Below are positions 44,301 through 59,181 of a stretch of DNA of 64,000 nucleotides, piece after piece. The notes below the pieces were generated by a model that was given only the letters and a program-made list of their open reading frames with translations, was not told the DNA's origin and did not search any database. Source of the DNA: Paragonimus westermani (lineage: Eukaryota > Platyhelminthes > Trematoda > Plagiorchiida > Troglotrematidae). Location: positions 1-64,000 of the forward strand of contig QNGE01003324.1 in the NCBI GenBank assembly GCA_008508345.1, given 5' to 3'. Each line of letters starts with the position of its first letter. Position 1 is the first letter of the stretch. A program made the position numbers and the translations under genes.

Positions 44301-45764
44301 ATTCACGTGGTAGTTATTCACTTCACCGAACTCTACTGTTTGCTGCAGTTTACGTGATTCAGCTACACATTGTAGTGTGCAAGGTTTTGCGTCTTTGTTG
44401 ACCAATGTTTAAGTTCTCATCTTATCAAATTACACAAGGTTTGATTGTGCTCGTAACTGACTTGTCTGCCACTTCAATAAATGTGATTCCTGTCGATGTT
44501 CTTTGATTTTCAAAAACGCCTCGTAAAAACATCTTAGAATTCGCAACTGTACTTATACGCCTCTATTTGTGCAACCAACTAAACAGTGAGTCGACCTACA
44601 CATTTGGCTTCCAGTTTACTTAATCTTGAGGAAGTACTTGATATGGTCAGGAAACAGCAGTGCTCGCTAATAACGACATAGAAAAACGAGTGATTTACAG
44701 TGGTGGGAACAATCCTAGACAGCGTTGACACGAAGTTCGGCAAAGTGTCATGTAATATCACATAAATAACCGGTCACTGATCAATCAGAACAGCGTTTAG
44801 TGCACCAGTTACAGCGTGATACAAATATAGATGCATTAGGAACCACTAAACTACGTCAACCGCATACATTCGATTAACCTGTCAATTCAGACACTGTGAC
44901 TGAAATAACTTCGAACTCGAAAACTTTGTGAAGCTTACGCAGTTTGACCTGTAGTGCTTAATATGACTCAACTGCTCAAAACGATAACCATGCACTTGTA
45001 GTTCACACACCATCACCCACTTACCGTCCTTCAGTTTTGTGTACACTGAAAGTAAAGGTATGTAAACTTAGCGTAGTGCAGTATGAGTGAGGTCGGTGCC
45101 CTGTTTAATGACGTTGTGGCACAGAGAGCGACAAAAATAATTTCACGTGAGCAGGCGTTCCTTAGAGAATGGACTAAATGGTGGAACAGTGCTGTATATA
45201 TATATATATAATTAGCATTCCGCTGCTCGTAAACATACTGGCAAGTTGTACACTGAGTTTCTGTTCAGTTTTCACAAATACCCTGACAACCGACCACCAG
45301 CTCTGTTCAGCCAAAATGATAGCCATAAGACCTGTCAAACCTAGTGTACATGTGTAAGCTGTGACTGCGTTTCTACAATAAAACGGGAATGAATCAGATA
45401 GACACCTTCTTGGAGTTCCCTGATGAGCCATTCTGGTTCGGCTGTTCAAAATTAATGTGGAGCACACTCTCGGGGCTCGTTTCACCACAGCCGGTCAGAG
45501 AATCCCAAACTCAGTCGAATTGTGCATGCTGTTTAAATAATCTGAAGGGTGATAACTGCAATATCATTAGACAGTTAACGATGGGTTTGAGTTTGATGCA
45601 ACTAAAGTGAACAACTAACTTTCTTGACGATGTTCAGGATGCGAGACGGGCTTGAGATTCGTGCAACTGGCTTAAGCTATTTAACTGTAACATGACAGCA
45701 GTACGTAATCATATTGTTACACTGCTAAAAATTGTACATATTAGTTAAATATGGGCTTTTGTAG
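41350..45764. other. Unassigned AT-rich region
   Basis: Frames up to 104 codons (45174-45488, minus) without motifs. A short (TA)n run lies at about 45195-45211. No transposon domain recognised. Confidence 0.3.
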
Positions 45765-46318
45765 CGTCAATTTTTCCCAAACAAAAACTCATCATGTGCG
45801 TGACCAAATTTGTGGACAAAATATATCATCCGCTTTTTAAAATATTTGTCTTCATTGATAACGTCCTCAATACTGTGCCAGATAAGACCCTTTCTTTCAA
45901 CTCTGAGACGTCAACATGCGTTCAAACTTCATGCCTCATATTTGGCCGTTTACTTCTTGAATGCTCCTTAGAATTTCGTGCTTACGTTCGGTTTAATAAA
46001 CTGCCTTGTTTGCGTCAATTTTCTATCGAACTTTACCAGGATTCAAGAACTTTTGACTTATCTGATAAGTATGTAATCCTTCCTGCTAATAGTGTACGTA
46101 AATTGGATATGCCGTCAACATTTACAGTCTGCTTGTCTCTTGATTTCGTGCAGTTAACAGACGCTGCAAAACCAGAATCTGCGAGTAACCTGGATTCGCC
46201 CCCACTGAAGGAAACATACGGCTGTTATCATCGATTGCCTATATCATCAATGTTCATTCTTGAACTTCAGGAAAGCCATGGACAGAGAGCGTTGCAGGCA
46301 AATTGGCCTGCATTCATC
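45765..46318 (+). CDS. Candidate exon of an unknown protein, about 184 codons
   Basis: The longest frame not explained by repeats. It is open from a stop near 45745; the first ATG is at 45794. An acceptor-like GGCTTTTGTAG ends at 45764. A consensus-like donor ATC|GTATGT follows 46318 and would leave the exon in phase 0. Without splicing the frame stops at 46340-46342. The protein has alternating hydrophobic stretches, for example RFNKLPCLRQFSIELYQDSR and MPSTFTVCLSLDFVQLTDAA, as in a beta-rich domain, with no signal peptide or catalytic motif I recognise. No neighbouring exon could be tied to it. A chance frame of this length is not excluded. Confidence 0.4.
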
Positions 46319-46342
46319 GTATGTGACAAACATGGTGAATAG

Positions 46343-49300
46343 AATACTGACCCACTTAGCTAAACCTATCATTTCAGATTCCGGTAAGGGAAGTAGAAGG
46401 ATCATCTAGCTAACAATCATTAATATATAGATAATGAGTAGTGAGCAAACGTCACTTTGTCTAAGCAAAGACCACATCAGTTGAAGCTAGCGAAGAAGAC
46501 GGAACTCAAGAGAAAGCACAAAACAACCCTACTAACCGGTGACAACCTGATCACTGCAAGCTTCAGCGCAATAAAGGATCGCCCAATTTTCAAATCAATG
46601 CGGAGGTTTGTTCCTTTCCCGAACCCATTACTTTACTCACGGCTTGGTGGCCAAGCAAGATTCTCAAACGCCTAATGAACTTAGGTCAGCAATGTTCAAA
46701 AACCAAACGTCATGAGTAAAATTTCGTAGTTTGTTTTGAAGGCACCGTTTCTTGCCTGTCATTGCAAATATGAGATAAATTTAATGCATCCTGCTCAACC
46801 GTAAACATCCTAGTTGAATTTAAATTCTAGTCGGAAGCATTCTTCAGGCATGGTCGTTCAGTCGGCTGAAAGTTGGCTGATACTACCGCATCTGCGTAAC
46901 AATATTATGTAGTTATCCACTCACTATTAACGATTGCCTCAATTTATTCAAGCACTGTACGAGATATATTGTGTTGCTACTCAACAAACTAATAATTTCC
47001 ATACCGAGTAAGATATGAAGGAGACTCGAGTTCTGCTCTGGATTTTGATGATGAAAACCGGTAACAGCTATATGGCTCAGAAAGTAGGGTCTACCGTTAG
47101 ATTAGTTCAGTGTGGTTGCCGCGTGCTTTTCAATTATCAGCAACTGTTTTCTTGTAACTAGCATGCAAGAGTATGAATTTTCGCCCGGTTAATTTTATTT
47201 TCGTTGAGACCTACTTATTGACTATGGAACATGAGAAACTTTGAGGACTGTCTTGTGTACGGAAGATTGATTGATTAGTCGTGTGGTTGCCCCGACATGT
47301 TGAACAACAAAGAAAGTTGACAGACAGTATGTGACAAAATATATGATCAAGTATTTTCGCAAGTAAAAGGAACTTTCCACCATCTAGGATTTGGGGTTAG
47401 TCAGTGATTTGTTTCGGAAGATTACTCCCAGAATACTCTCGATTCAAACGTGAATACAAAGAGTAATTCCGGAGGCCATTGTCCCAGTTCTGTGCAGCAA
47501 ATAAAGTGTACGCACAATCTCAACAGCTTCAGATGTTTAGCTCAATCGCCTTACCAACAGTCCGTCGCATGTAGTTAAATTAGCTACAACAGTAGGCCTA
47601 TTACAACGAACTAGCTATACATGACACCGTATGTGATGGATGAATGAGAGAATAGGAGCCAATGAAGATCATCATAGTGTATGTGATTGATTTGAGAAAG
47701 GGTGAACACACGAGTGATCAGTTTTTATCACTGGTTCATTCGTGCCGGAGGATAAATCACGACATTTCCATTCACAATTCTAAGTACATCTGCTTCGGTA
47801 AACGAAACTTCTTGTCTTTCGAAAAAAACTGTCCTGTTGATTATTAAATTACGGAAAACAAACAGTAGGGTGAAACGGGCCATTAAAATTCATCACGGTA
47901 AATTTCGGCAAACAATCTCGTCTTTTATGTTTCATTACGAGTCTAAATACAACAGTGGTATAGTTGATAATCAATTGCTAAAATTGCCACACTAACGAAT
48001 TGATCGTTTGCCATCAGTATAGCGATTGTCAGGTTTTTGAAGTCCCGCTACATACAAAACGAGACTACAGCATTAATCAGTAATTCATTTAAGCGACGAA
48101 TCGCCTGGCAGATTTCATGCATCTCGCTGTCATAGACAGAAAAACATCGCTGAAAGTATTGATGCTGCAATTGAAAAATGTTGTGTTTCTGTTGTACCTC
48201 TCTGAAAAACTAAACGATCGTCGACAACACTATTGGATATTTCGGAAGTATATTTGGAATTGAACACTGAATCAAAATATCAAAATGGGACTTCGCAATG
48301 TTCGTGTAATATTTAAGTAGGCCAAATTGAGCAACGCTGAGTACCATTGAAACAAACCTTCTGTGTACGCTTCCGGCTCTGGCAGAGATAGGTAAATTGT
48401 AAAGCACCTCGTATTAAAAGTAGGTTTTCTTTCGTGGCTGTCAAATTTTCTATACGGCATGGCTGATTTAATAGAAACGTTTGAAGATATCTTGAGCAAA
48501 GTATGTCTACTACGGTGAAATCAAGTTTTACGGATCGTAGATGGAACAGATACAAACGATGAACTGAGAATGTGGTCCTCTTTGCTGGTGTCCTTGTTAT
48601 TCTAATGTGCGGACCAATTTTCATGTGCATATTACGCCTTTACTTGCAATTTATAATACTCACCAATTTCCTTCTTGATATTGACTAGAAGGTGACAGTG
48701 TGTCGTTTTATGTCGTCAGTCAACTCATCGGTTCATTTGAACTGTCAACATACCGCTATTGTTTTTAGGTATGATAAAAAGCAGACTTTTGCTTGTGGTC
48801 CAACAGTTTCTGATTAACGATATGTGAGCTAAGGCGAGGGTTATCTTTTGTAATTTTAGAGAACGTCGGTCCGCTGTAATGAGCTGATTTGTCAGAGCAT
48901 TTGTATTGCATTACATTGGTATCACACCTACCGCTCGTCCAGTCATGTTTTTCTTCCGGAATTCTTCACTCACTCTGTTGTGATGCACAGACTATAACGC
49001 AGCTGCACACAGGAATGACTTTAAATTGTTCACGACAGTGGAGTGGAACAAACAGACAAATGTGAGGGCTTATACACCACCTCAGCAATAGTTATTTGAC
49101 GACTCAATTATGAGGATTACGTTTGAACGCAGAACTCGTTTTCACAGTGCTGTGATAGATAAAAACCAGTAATTGCAAATGGTAACAGGGAAGTAGTGTT
49201 ATTCGAGTGTTTCCAATTTAACGGAAACAACCGTTTAAATCAAACCATCGGGAGAAACACCATTACCAGAAGCGCAAGCACTCTAATTGCTGAGCAGTGG

Positions 49301-52300
49301 AGTCAAGACCGAACAATCATCTGAAATCTTCTTTCGGAACGATCGGACAAGCTGGACACCATCCACATAGTGCTGTAGCCAAGCCCACGTATACGAATAT
49401 TTGGTCATATTTGTTATGGAGTTAGTGGCGTGAGGTTTAACACAGTGGTATCACACATGCCAGAGCCCGAACGCAACTTCTGGCCCGAACGAGCTTATGC
49501 ACTGCGGACGAGGAAAACTCCGGTATAGTACTTCCTTCTAAGGTGGACCAGCTGAAAGATATATTTGCGATCTGAAGCTGCAATGTTTGAAACGTTCAGC
49601 TCGAAATAATTGGAGTATTTATCGATTCTACGTTTATTCAACTACTTATGGTTCTGTGAAAGGGTTTTGTTAAGCAAAACAAACTGAGGGATTACTAAAA
49701 CTTTTTGTTTGTGGCCATCAGTTTATGCCGAAACCGATGTGGTTTAAGATTTGCATCTGAACTTACTTGCTTGGGCGGCAGTTTCACCTAGAGCGTTTAA
49801 TACACCAATCATTTACTTTACACCCCGAGTTGTTGGTGTTCGAAATAGTGAGATCACAAAAATGAGATATGCGATAAGAACCTCGGAGAGCATGAATGGG
49901 GGAAAATGCGGCTTTGTTTTGTTGTAAAAAATTTGAAACTGCGGTCGCCACTTCGTAGGTTGATAACCTCACTGTGTTGCATTACAGAGTGTGTGGTACT
50001 GGTACAACTGACGCAGTCTTCGCAGTCACGAATTTGGATCAGGCAGTTGACGGTCTGCTAGTACAGGTGTTGGGAGAGTGTCACAATCGTTAAGCACATC
50101 GGCTTTGTAAAAAACTGCAGACCAAAAATGAAAATTCCTGTTGATCAAGTCTCACAAGTTAACAGTGACATTTGCCATGACGCTTACTGAAAATTGTGTG
50201 AAGTGGGTTTCAAGAAAAAGTACGTTTTTACTTATGAGCGACTTCTCCAATAAGAATTATACCACTTTGAATTACTTCGAATAGACTTTGATTTTGTAAT
50301 TTCATTTGGCCCACACTCAACTTTACGTAATAATTGTCACGTCTGGTATGAATGGATTGACTTTGACAAAATGCTGGATTACCTAAGATTAAAGCTAAGG
50401 CACAGCGAACTTTAAATTTTCATTTCAGATGAATTTTTGCTAAATGGCAGAAATTTTGCAAGAACGAACGGCCGCATTTTGTAACTATTTTTACTGACAG
50501 TATGCGTCCATTCGGTTGGGACCACACGCGAGGAACAACATTTCCGCCATATGAGATCCGATGCTCCACTGTAATCGACGGTGTGTATAACGTACTCAAA
50601 CCCCCGTTGTCTCTAGGGTTAAAAGCTGCTATGTAATTTCAAATTTTCGTTCAGGTAGTTCGGCGTCTCCTTGGTCATTTTCACATATTAGGTTGGCATG
50701 CCAGTAAAACAGGTCTGCCTGTTACACGGTGAATAGCGAGGTTCAGAGTTTGTTCTATTGTGCAGATCAAGTGAAACGATAAGAATAGATGACGCAAGTG
50801 ATTGGTTGTAGATTTTGTGTAAATACTCATCACCGGGAATAAGATACCGAGTGAATTTATGTGCCAATCTGTTTACCTTCAGGAACTGCTGGTGAACAAT
50901 CCAAAGATGTTGATAAATCTTTTTTTGCAACAATGCAATCTCTGATACAGTTACAAATACAAAGTTGGGGATGAATTTGTGTGAACTGGTGGTTTTCGGA
51001 CGCTATTTTGAAGGAGTCAATTTACCCACACAGTCGATCCAAATACTCTAGTCCGTGCATCATGAAATTGTAATGTGCGCCTACAACGCTGATGGCAGTT
51101 CCACTGGTAGACTTTGAAACAAGTTCCAATAGACAGGGCTACGATAAACGCTGTACTAAAGAACTGAGCGCCTTAATTGCTAGTACATTGTTGCCAGTTA
51201 TTAAAAAGCATACCATCAAGGAAATTGTTCTCGGCTGTTGAATATGAAAGACAGTACGGATTATATAAACCTGTATACTGGACATATAATCTACCACTTG
51301 ATTAACCATGACACTCTAGGTAGTACGACTCAGTTGAATATCACGTTTTGGAGTATTTAGTAAGGATCTATGCAAATTAAACCCAGAATACGTACACTTG
51401 GAACAATTGCATTAACTCACCAAGCTCTACAGCTTCTGAAGTACGTACGGTATTACGACGATATTATGTTTGAGATTATCCTGAAAATTATTCACTGTCA
51501 TTGAGATAAACTACTAAGCGACGGTTGGCAAAAATTTAGTTCACCGACGCACAAACCGCATTATTTACGAAAAGTTGTAAACAAATACTGACAGTAACTA
51601 CATGTCACATTTCCAGCCAATTTAATCCGATTTCCTAACGTTGAAACCGGAATGTCCTGGGTACAATAAGTCGTGTTTGACATTGCAAATTATTGGGTTC
51701 GGTATGTGCCTAATTCTGCTTACTATAGCACTGCTTGCTCCACTAGATATTATTAAAGTGAGTTGCCTCTGATGGTAACGGTATAATGACTAATTGGTTG
51801 TCGTTACTGAGAGTCAAACCATTAATGGCAAATTAACAATGAACACATAAGAAAGCTTTCTTCATTCGTTTTAAAGGAAGTGATAAACGTGAATCCTGAA
51901 AAAGTTGTATGAAAGTTTTACTTATTTGAAGCATCTAATACTGGCTAGCTACCAACTAGTGATCCCTCGTTTGAAACCGATCGTCTACTTCTCTATAACT
52001 AGTTATTACTTAGAATGTTAATTAGAATGATATAAATTACCAAAATTGTTATTCAATTAAATTTAATTCATCGACATCAATCCGTAGTGATGATCCCATG
52101 GTGATAAAGTTGCGAGTTTATGTAACTCATGCATACATTTTGCGTATAGAATGAACAAATAATTCAACAACCAGTACCCTTAAGCTTCACTGAAAAAACG
52201 AAAATTTTGGAAACAATTAATTGGCGATTTATTTGCAACCAGTAGTCTATGCAGCCAAGAAAATTTGATTAATGACGTTCACAGTCTATACCACAATGTA

Positions 52301-55300
52301 CTTCTAGGTATTTTTTGGATGTTATAGGTGGAAGATGTTCAACAGAGTTTTCGTAATGGTATTGTTGCTTATATGCAGTAACGGTTATTTTTTATCATCA
52401 ATCCGTTGGCCAAATTGTGACAGCCTACAAACTTTCTCAGGAAACTTTGGGAAAACTTCGGCTAATCATTTTGGAATCCTAGGACAATCACTCGTGAACG
52501 TTAGATTTTGCCTACTCTGTAGACTAACAAGCTAGAACCTGCCTATCAAGCAGTACGCTCCGTGGAAACCTAACATTGTAAGGTTGCACGCATGTATGCA
52601 GAAACATCTTCGTGTAAAAATCTTGTCTTACAAGACCGGCCTTGACATGTGGTGTGGAACACACAGACTTGGCTGCAAAGCTTACCATTTGCTTCACACA
52701 AATCAGTTCAACCGAGCCTCGTTCAGTGAAAACAAGTGGTTATTCCATGATTTATTAAAACAACCGATATTATTGTATTCCTTAGGTTGAATGTTCGGCT
52801 CACGGTCACCGCTTGAGTTGTCTCTGTCGCTTCACTACAGGCAATAATTGATGAGTGGGATTAAAGAGCCATGTTGATCTATGAGGACTAAGTTCACACG
52901 TTCAGAATGTCAGTCATACAAACATTTTAGCTAGCTTTTTCAAAATAGTTTCGAATAGTTTGGCTTTGCTGATGCGCGCCATTGATACATTACTTTGACG
53001 AAGCTGGGTGAGCGACCAAATGGTATTAAGATGCAGTTTAGGCATTTGTGATTTCTCACTCATCCACAGACGCTACGGTTGACATTTTACACTCATTGCT
53101 AGAACTGGAGAGCAAATTGTGAACAGCGGGAATGTGATGATTGTTGCAGTTGATGTGAACAGTTGTAACCAAATGAAGAATGGAGCATCGCAGTTAAACT
53201 GTCTGCCTGCTGAAGTCGAAAATTTTCAAGCTGATGTTACATAGAACTGTGTTAGAACAACCTACTATCCAAAGTTACAGCAAGTTCTGAAGAGAATGTG
53301 CAGCAGATGGTTGTAAAATGATCTAATTTACTCATAAATCTGTTGGTGATTCCAAAAATCAGGTATATTAACATAAATTGAGGACAACATCAGAGCATGA
53401 GACTCAGTACCATGGTGAATTTATCACTAAATGACTTCTGAGTGGAGAATTGATTTCATCAAACCTTCCACATAATAAAAAATATATTGGAGTATATCAG
53501 CGGAGTAAACTTGAGGCGAACTGACACACTAGGTGATATCTGTGATATGCAAATAGCCTTTGTTCACAATTTGAAACAGTTGTTAAATCTACGGTCCCAA
53601 ATATTAACTAACCGTGTGATTCTTTGTAGAAAATAATCCGATGTTTGCCAGGTGAATAGGGACGCTTCTACTAATTAGTAGAATTCTACCCTTTGAAATA
53701 AGTGGTTCGTGATGACAGGTGAAAGTCCCTTCGCTAAAAAGTACATCATTGATTCACTTTTAATCCATATATGTATAATGCATGCAAGACGTGCCACCAA
53801 TCTTGACTTTACCTTAGACGAGGCGCCAATAAAATTCCTTGTGAATGATGTGATCATCAAAAACTCTCCCTGTACTGGTCAATCTTAAGCGTAGACACAC
53901 CAGAATACACGCATACTTATAAGTGTTGACGTAGTCACCCAAACTAGTTGCTGGTTGTGCATAAATAATATAGTAGCAACGCTTACGAAAAACAGCTGTC
54001 AACGGTTAAAGTAAAAGAGAAACTAATATATGGATAGTGCGCGCGGTTACAGACATATAATCACGGGTTTGGGCCCAATGAGATATTTCATACAACCAAC
54101 GTGTATTTTTGTCAATTCACTTGTATGCATGCTGATACAGTTATTTGTTAAAAGAAACAAATTACTACCGTGAACTGACATTAATAGTCCAAACACTACT
54201 GCAAGTGAGAACACATAATTTTAGAAGGTTTGAGAACAAATAAGGTACCACTTTTCCTCCATGAACTAACGCAACGGGGAGGTATTTTGTTTCTAACTGT
54301 GAGTTACCTATCAGAATACCGTTCACTTGAATGTGGCTTGATCACTTCTGGAATGCTCATGATCATTGTAATCGCGAATCTTTATTGTGATTCTTTCTAT
54401 TTTTGGATGCCAGCGTTATTTATGTTGAGATTCGTTCATTTTCCTACCAAATCATACTCTATTGCGAATTTCATCACGTCAACTGTATTGGAAGAACAGA
54501 GAAACGGATGCTGTATTCGGACAAAGAATACACTTTGGTGTTAACCTGAAGCAGGTTTAAGTAAAATGGGACACCTCAGACGAAAGTTGACTCAGAATAG
54601 AGCTTATGCACAATTCACTATGAGCATTTTACTCCGAAACTTCACTGTTTGAGGAATGTGGATGAATTGATTTCGTCAGTTCAGTGAAAAACAGACATAC
54701 ACTCCTTGTGTTTACTAATGCTAAAGAAGTATCCGGACGGTGTTTCACAGCTCAATCAGGGCGATTCTCCTATCACTACGTAGTGGTTCTGATGAATGCT
54801 GAACAATATTCTGTACATTTCATTCGTAAGCCTGCTGGATTTTCTCCCATGAGTAGACCTTACGGTCACGTGTACCAAATAAGGTGTACCTAACGGATCT
54901 CATAGGATAAACTGTTGATCACGAAATTCTCGGCTCCTAACTTTTGACAATCCAATGATCAGGCAGCTTTCTCTTATTCATTCAAGTCGGTTATGAGTGC
55001 TGGTTGATATGGTTATGAACGATAGGAAAATAAATCTCTAATTAGCATGGTCATCCGGATCGCAACCGTAAACGGCCGACTGCATCAAGATATCAAAACA
55101 ATTCTGGCAAATGAACAAGTAACGCAAGCTGTTGCACTATAGCTTTCTGTTTTCCCCCAACTTTATTGTGCAATCTTATTTAAGGTATGTTAAATAACCT
55201 AAATCTGTTTTATTTACTGTATATTGTAGCTCGCAAGCTTTCTAAAATATTCACCATATGTATAGCTAAATGTAAATTTCATAGTACCCAACAAATGTTC

Positions 55301-58300
55301 AATAGACCGAATCGTCTAACCTCCAGTGAACCGACTGGTGAAACTAACCTTTTGTACCCGATGGGGATGCCTGAGTCGACGGAAGAACAACAAGAAACAA
55401 CGTAATTATCAGCCACATTTTCCAAGATAATTTCCAACAGTACTATCTCCATTCGTGCTTTTATAGTTCTGTGATGAGGACAATGTCGGCTCGTTCTATT
55501 GATTAATTATTGGCCAGCCAATTGATCCAATCCGTCCAAGATATACGGCACTGCTGTAACTTCAACTCCAATTGATTACCCAGAAGTGACACAGCAATGA
55601 GGATGCATTTGTTAAACGACACTTTTCAGTAACTTTTCCATTATTCTGGGATCTCATTTGACAGGTTGTTTCGATACTTCACCTTCATTAATTCTACGTT
55701 ACCGTTGGTTGTTTAGTGACCAAATTTTATTGAAATAGCACCACATGTGTCGTGGTTGTTGCGAAATATCACCTTTGTTTAACACAATGATACTTCATCG
55801 CAGATCATCCACAGTTTTTGAGCCACTGTAGTACATAGTCCCGTACACATCTACAGTACGCTTGGTGGAACTACATACTCGGCATACAGCAAAACCACGC
55901 CATAGTTGTGCACCTAGTGAATTCAAAACAAACTCCAACAAACTGAGAGACCAAAAATATAAACTCAACTCAGATCACAAAGCACGTTAACCTCCCACTC
56001 ATATACTACATATATTCTAGACATCTACACTTATATGTGGACCATAATGCACCTAAAACAGAATTGATTGCGTCATGTTCTAATATCCTGTACTACGTGT
56101 ATTGGTCATAAGAAGAAAGAAAACTGTGATAGACGTGAATAAAAGTAGACGTGTAAATCATCACATTATTCGAGTTATCTGTGCATCCTATATAGTTTGA
56201 AAGACCTAAGTTTGTACAACTTAGGTGAAAGGTGACGAATCGAGAAACAGCATTAAACTATAAATCCTTCCTCAACCAGATGCCTTGCAGCCAAACAGCC
56301 TACCAGTAATGGTCCGCTGATGATAGTTGCGCTCATAAAATTCCAAAATGATTGAATATGAAGGTTTGAAGAGTGCGGTGTTCATTAATTCTCCTACTGC
56401 CTAAATGAAACAAGAGCGTGGAAGAGGGTTTCGCAAAGAAAGAACTGACATACATCCCAGTTTAATTATAGTGCGGTTACTTGTATGCAAAAACGGAATC
56501 AAACTTGAGGATGATTTGATTTTCAGACGCCCTAATTCGTGGTACAAGTCATGATGCCACAATGAATAAATACAGAGAATCATAGCACTATGATTGAATA
56601 TCACGCCAGATTCAGCACAAGCTGTATCATTTATGAAGGCGCATTAATAAGACGTTTCAAAATTCGTAGTGGTCATAATAATGACCCAGAATTATTGCCA
56701 AATCGGTTATACTCAACGGCAGTTAGCCAGGATGTGGATAGAAATTTGGAGATGGTACATTGTCACATTCCCGGGACAAGCGTATTTGATTCGGGGACTG
56801 TTGTGCTAACCTGAGTCGGTATACTGATAATGGTTCGGAAGTGTCAGTTGCTTGTGGCAGGTAGAATTATTTGACTGTTAATTTCTCTGATACCTGACGA
56901 CTTGCGCAATGTCACTTTATTCTTCCCAATTATATGACGCAAAAATTTGTTATGGCAACGCTCTCCAATCTGGAAATGGTATGGAAAGAAAGCTGTCCAT
57001 TTTTGAAGAAGGTAACAGCTGCTACAAGTCACTTTCACCAATAGACGAAGACATCTGCACAGTATTTCCGTTCTTTGAATTGTGCACCTGTCAGCTGTAG
57101 TTAGTTGAAACCTCCATTGCCTTTTCAAATCCAGTAGTATAAGAGCCTTAGGGAAAAATATCTCCGGTTGAATTCTGGAAAATTCACTCGACTGAACAGT
57201 AGCGCGGACTAAACCCGTGGTTATTCATCCACCAGCGAACAATAACAACTCGTAGGTTAACTAGACGGTGAAAATTATTGGCATACTAACAACCTGTGCA
57301 GAGTTGTCATGTAATTTGCATGGATACGATCACATTTCCGTGAGTTACGATGCCTTACTACGTGTGCGTTTGAAAAACATTAGTTTGCCAACCATTTACA
57401 TTTTGATGAACTGAAACAATTGATTATTTACACAACCCTCATTAACCTTGAGATTGCTCACTTCGTATATCAGGACATCAAGTAGACTGAGAGTCTCAGT
57501 TGGATGAATGTATCGAATACGTTCAGACCAACGTAATATGCTACTTTAGATATGTGGTCCGTTTTTCCGATATAGTATGTATTGAAATAAGATCTAGATT
57601 CCACCTTTTTCGTCAGGGTGGATGAACCTAGAATGTTAATTGGTGATATTACCAAGGATTTCGCGGGTGGGTGGGGTGGAAATTGAAGATCTCCGATTAA
57701 TTCCGATATTTGATCTTTCCGTAAAAACAGCCAGAAGGTGGTAGCAGTTACTCTCGATTTTGCACATACGAAAACAATCTGCTGAAACAAACATGTAGAA
57801 AATGCAAAAACAAATGGTACCATTTCGATCAATCTGCTGAACTCCAAAAATGGATTGCGGAAAGGTTGAAATCAACAAGTCGTATAAGTAGGTCTTGTCT
57901 CCAAAATCAGGGATATCGTTGACAGGTTTCTGAATACTCTGGGATGTTCAGGTCCACATTTCACCTTCTTGTTTGGACTCATCAAATAGATAGTTTGAGT
58001 AGATGACTAAAATCTATGCGAGCCTTGAATTTTGTCAGGGGTGTTTTGTAATGCACACCCTCAGAGATTGAAAGTCATTTGTTCACGGTAACAGATGGGT
58101 TCCTGCATTGAGTGAACGCTGAACCGGCGAATTTACTTGGTTGCATCCACAAACTGAAAGGAACACATTAGGGGAGATTCTGATGAATAATATCGCAGTA
58201 AAGTGCTATGCAATGTCCTCACCCTGAGAAACACGTGGCCGTGTTTCGGAAGTAGATTATTCCAACTGAAAACTGAGAGCATTCAGCGAATATTCAGGGA

Positions 58301-58678
58301 ACGGGTAATAGCTAACGACAAACACTAGGGATCTGTTCTACCACTGTTGATATTGGACCACCCGGTGTCGTTCATATAAGCTGGAAGAAATTTCCATTCT
58401 GAGCGCCGAATACAGGACGATTATAGGATGGTCAAAATTGCTGAATTCTCATCACAATCCGGTTCGAATGAGTAGAGGAACCGTGGACACGAGGAAGAAG
58501 CGACCAACTGGTCGGGAAACGTCGCATCTTGAAGCTACGGTCAATGGACCAGCATGTCCAAGTTTGCAGAACAAAACATTTCGCTCGATTTTTTCAAACG
58601 CGAGTTCAGAAAGTGTAAGTTATTTATTGAAATATGCCTGAGACGGATGATGGATTCATAATTAGGGACAAATTCGTA
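46343..58678. other. Long unassigned AT-rich region
   Basis: About 12 kb with no recognised transposon domain, RNA gene or repeat pair. The longest frame is 125 codons on the minus strand (57470-57847), with hydrophobic stretches near its start but no motif. Others (54230-54544 plus; 48313-48630 minus; 56844-57128 minus) are likewise unrecognised. It could be intron or intergenic DNA. Confidence 0.35.
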
Positions 58679-58694
58679 ATATATATATATATAT
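58679..58694. repeat. (AT)8 microsatellite
   Basis: Sixteen bases of pure AT alternation. Confidence 0.9.
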
Positions 58695-59049
58695 CACAGC
58701 AGTTGTGAGAACCCACACAGCCCCATCGGAATTAGACAGACAGTAGATCGACATCCTAATTCACCACGTGGCATCCCACGCAACAAGCTAAGGGTAGCAC
58801 CATACACAGGCTTCCAAATGGCCCTGTTGCATACGTCATTTGAGGGTTTTACCGAATTACATCGTCTTGTGATCGATAGCAGGGGTTGCAGTGTTGCAAG
58901 AAATGCAGATATAATTGTGAGAAATGTAGTGCGTGCACTGTGGAACCACAGGGCAGTCCCAGCGCCAGGGAGATGCGACTATCAAAGCGATATGTAGACA
59001 GTATGTAGAAGGTCCCATTAAAGTGAATTAAAAGGTCCTGCCACTCAAT
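58695..59049. other. Unassigned sequence before the second gypsy element
   Basis: More GC-rich than the preceding 12 kb and continuous in character with the gypsy element that follows. It may be its leader or LTR, but no second copy exists in the window to test that. Confidence 0.3.
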
Positions 59050-59181
59050 ATGTGCGGATACACGTCAGCCACGCAAATGAGTTCACACGCTTGTTTCTCT
59101 GTTTTCACATAACGTGCACGGGATTTACCGCAATAACCAGCTCTGAAAAACGAGTTTACTTCTGGTCACAACAGTTGGTCA

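Noticed and set aside
57470..57847. YIGKT in a 125-codon minus frame as a fourth GIY-YIG endonuclease
   Set aside because: The cysteine-rich sequence before the motif and the family residues after it are absent; a five-residue match is chance level.
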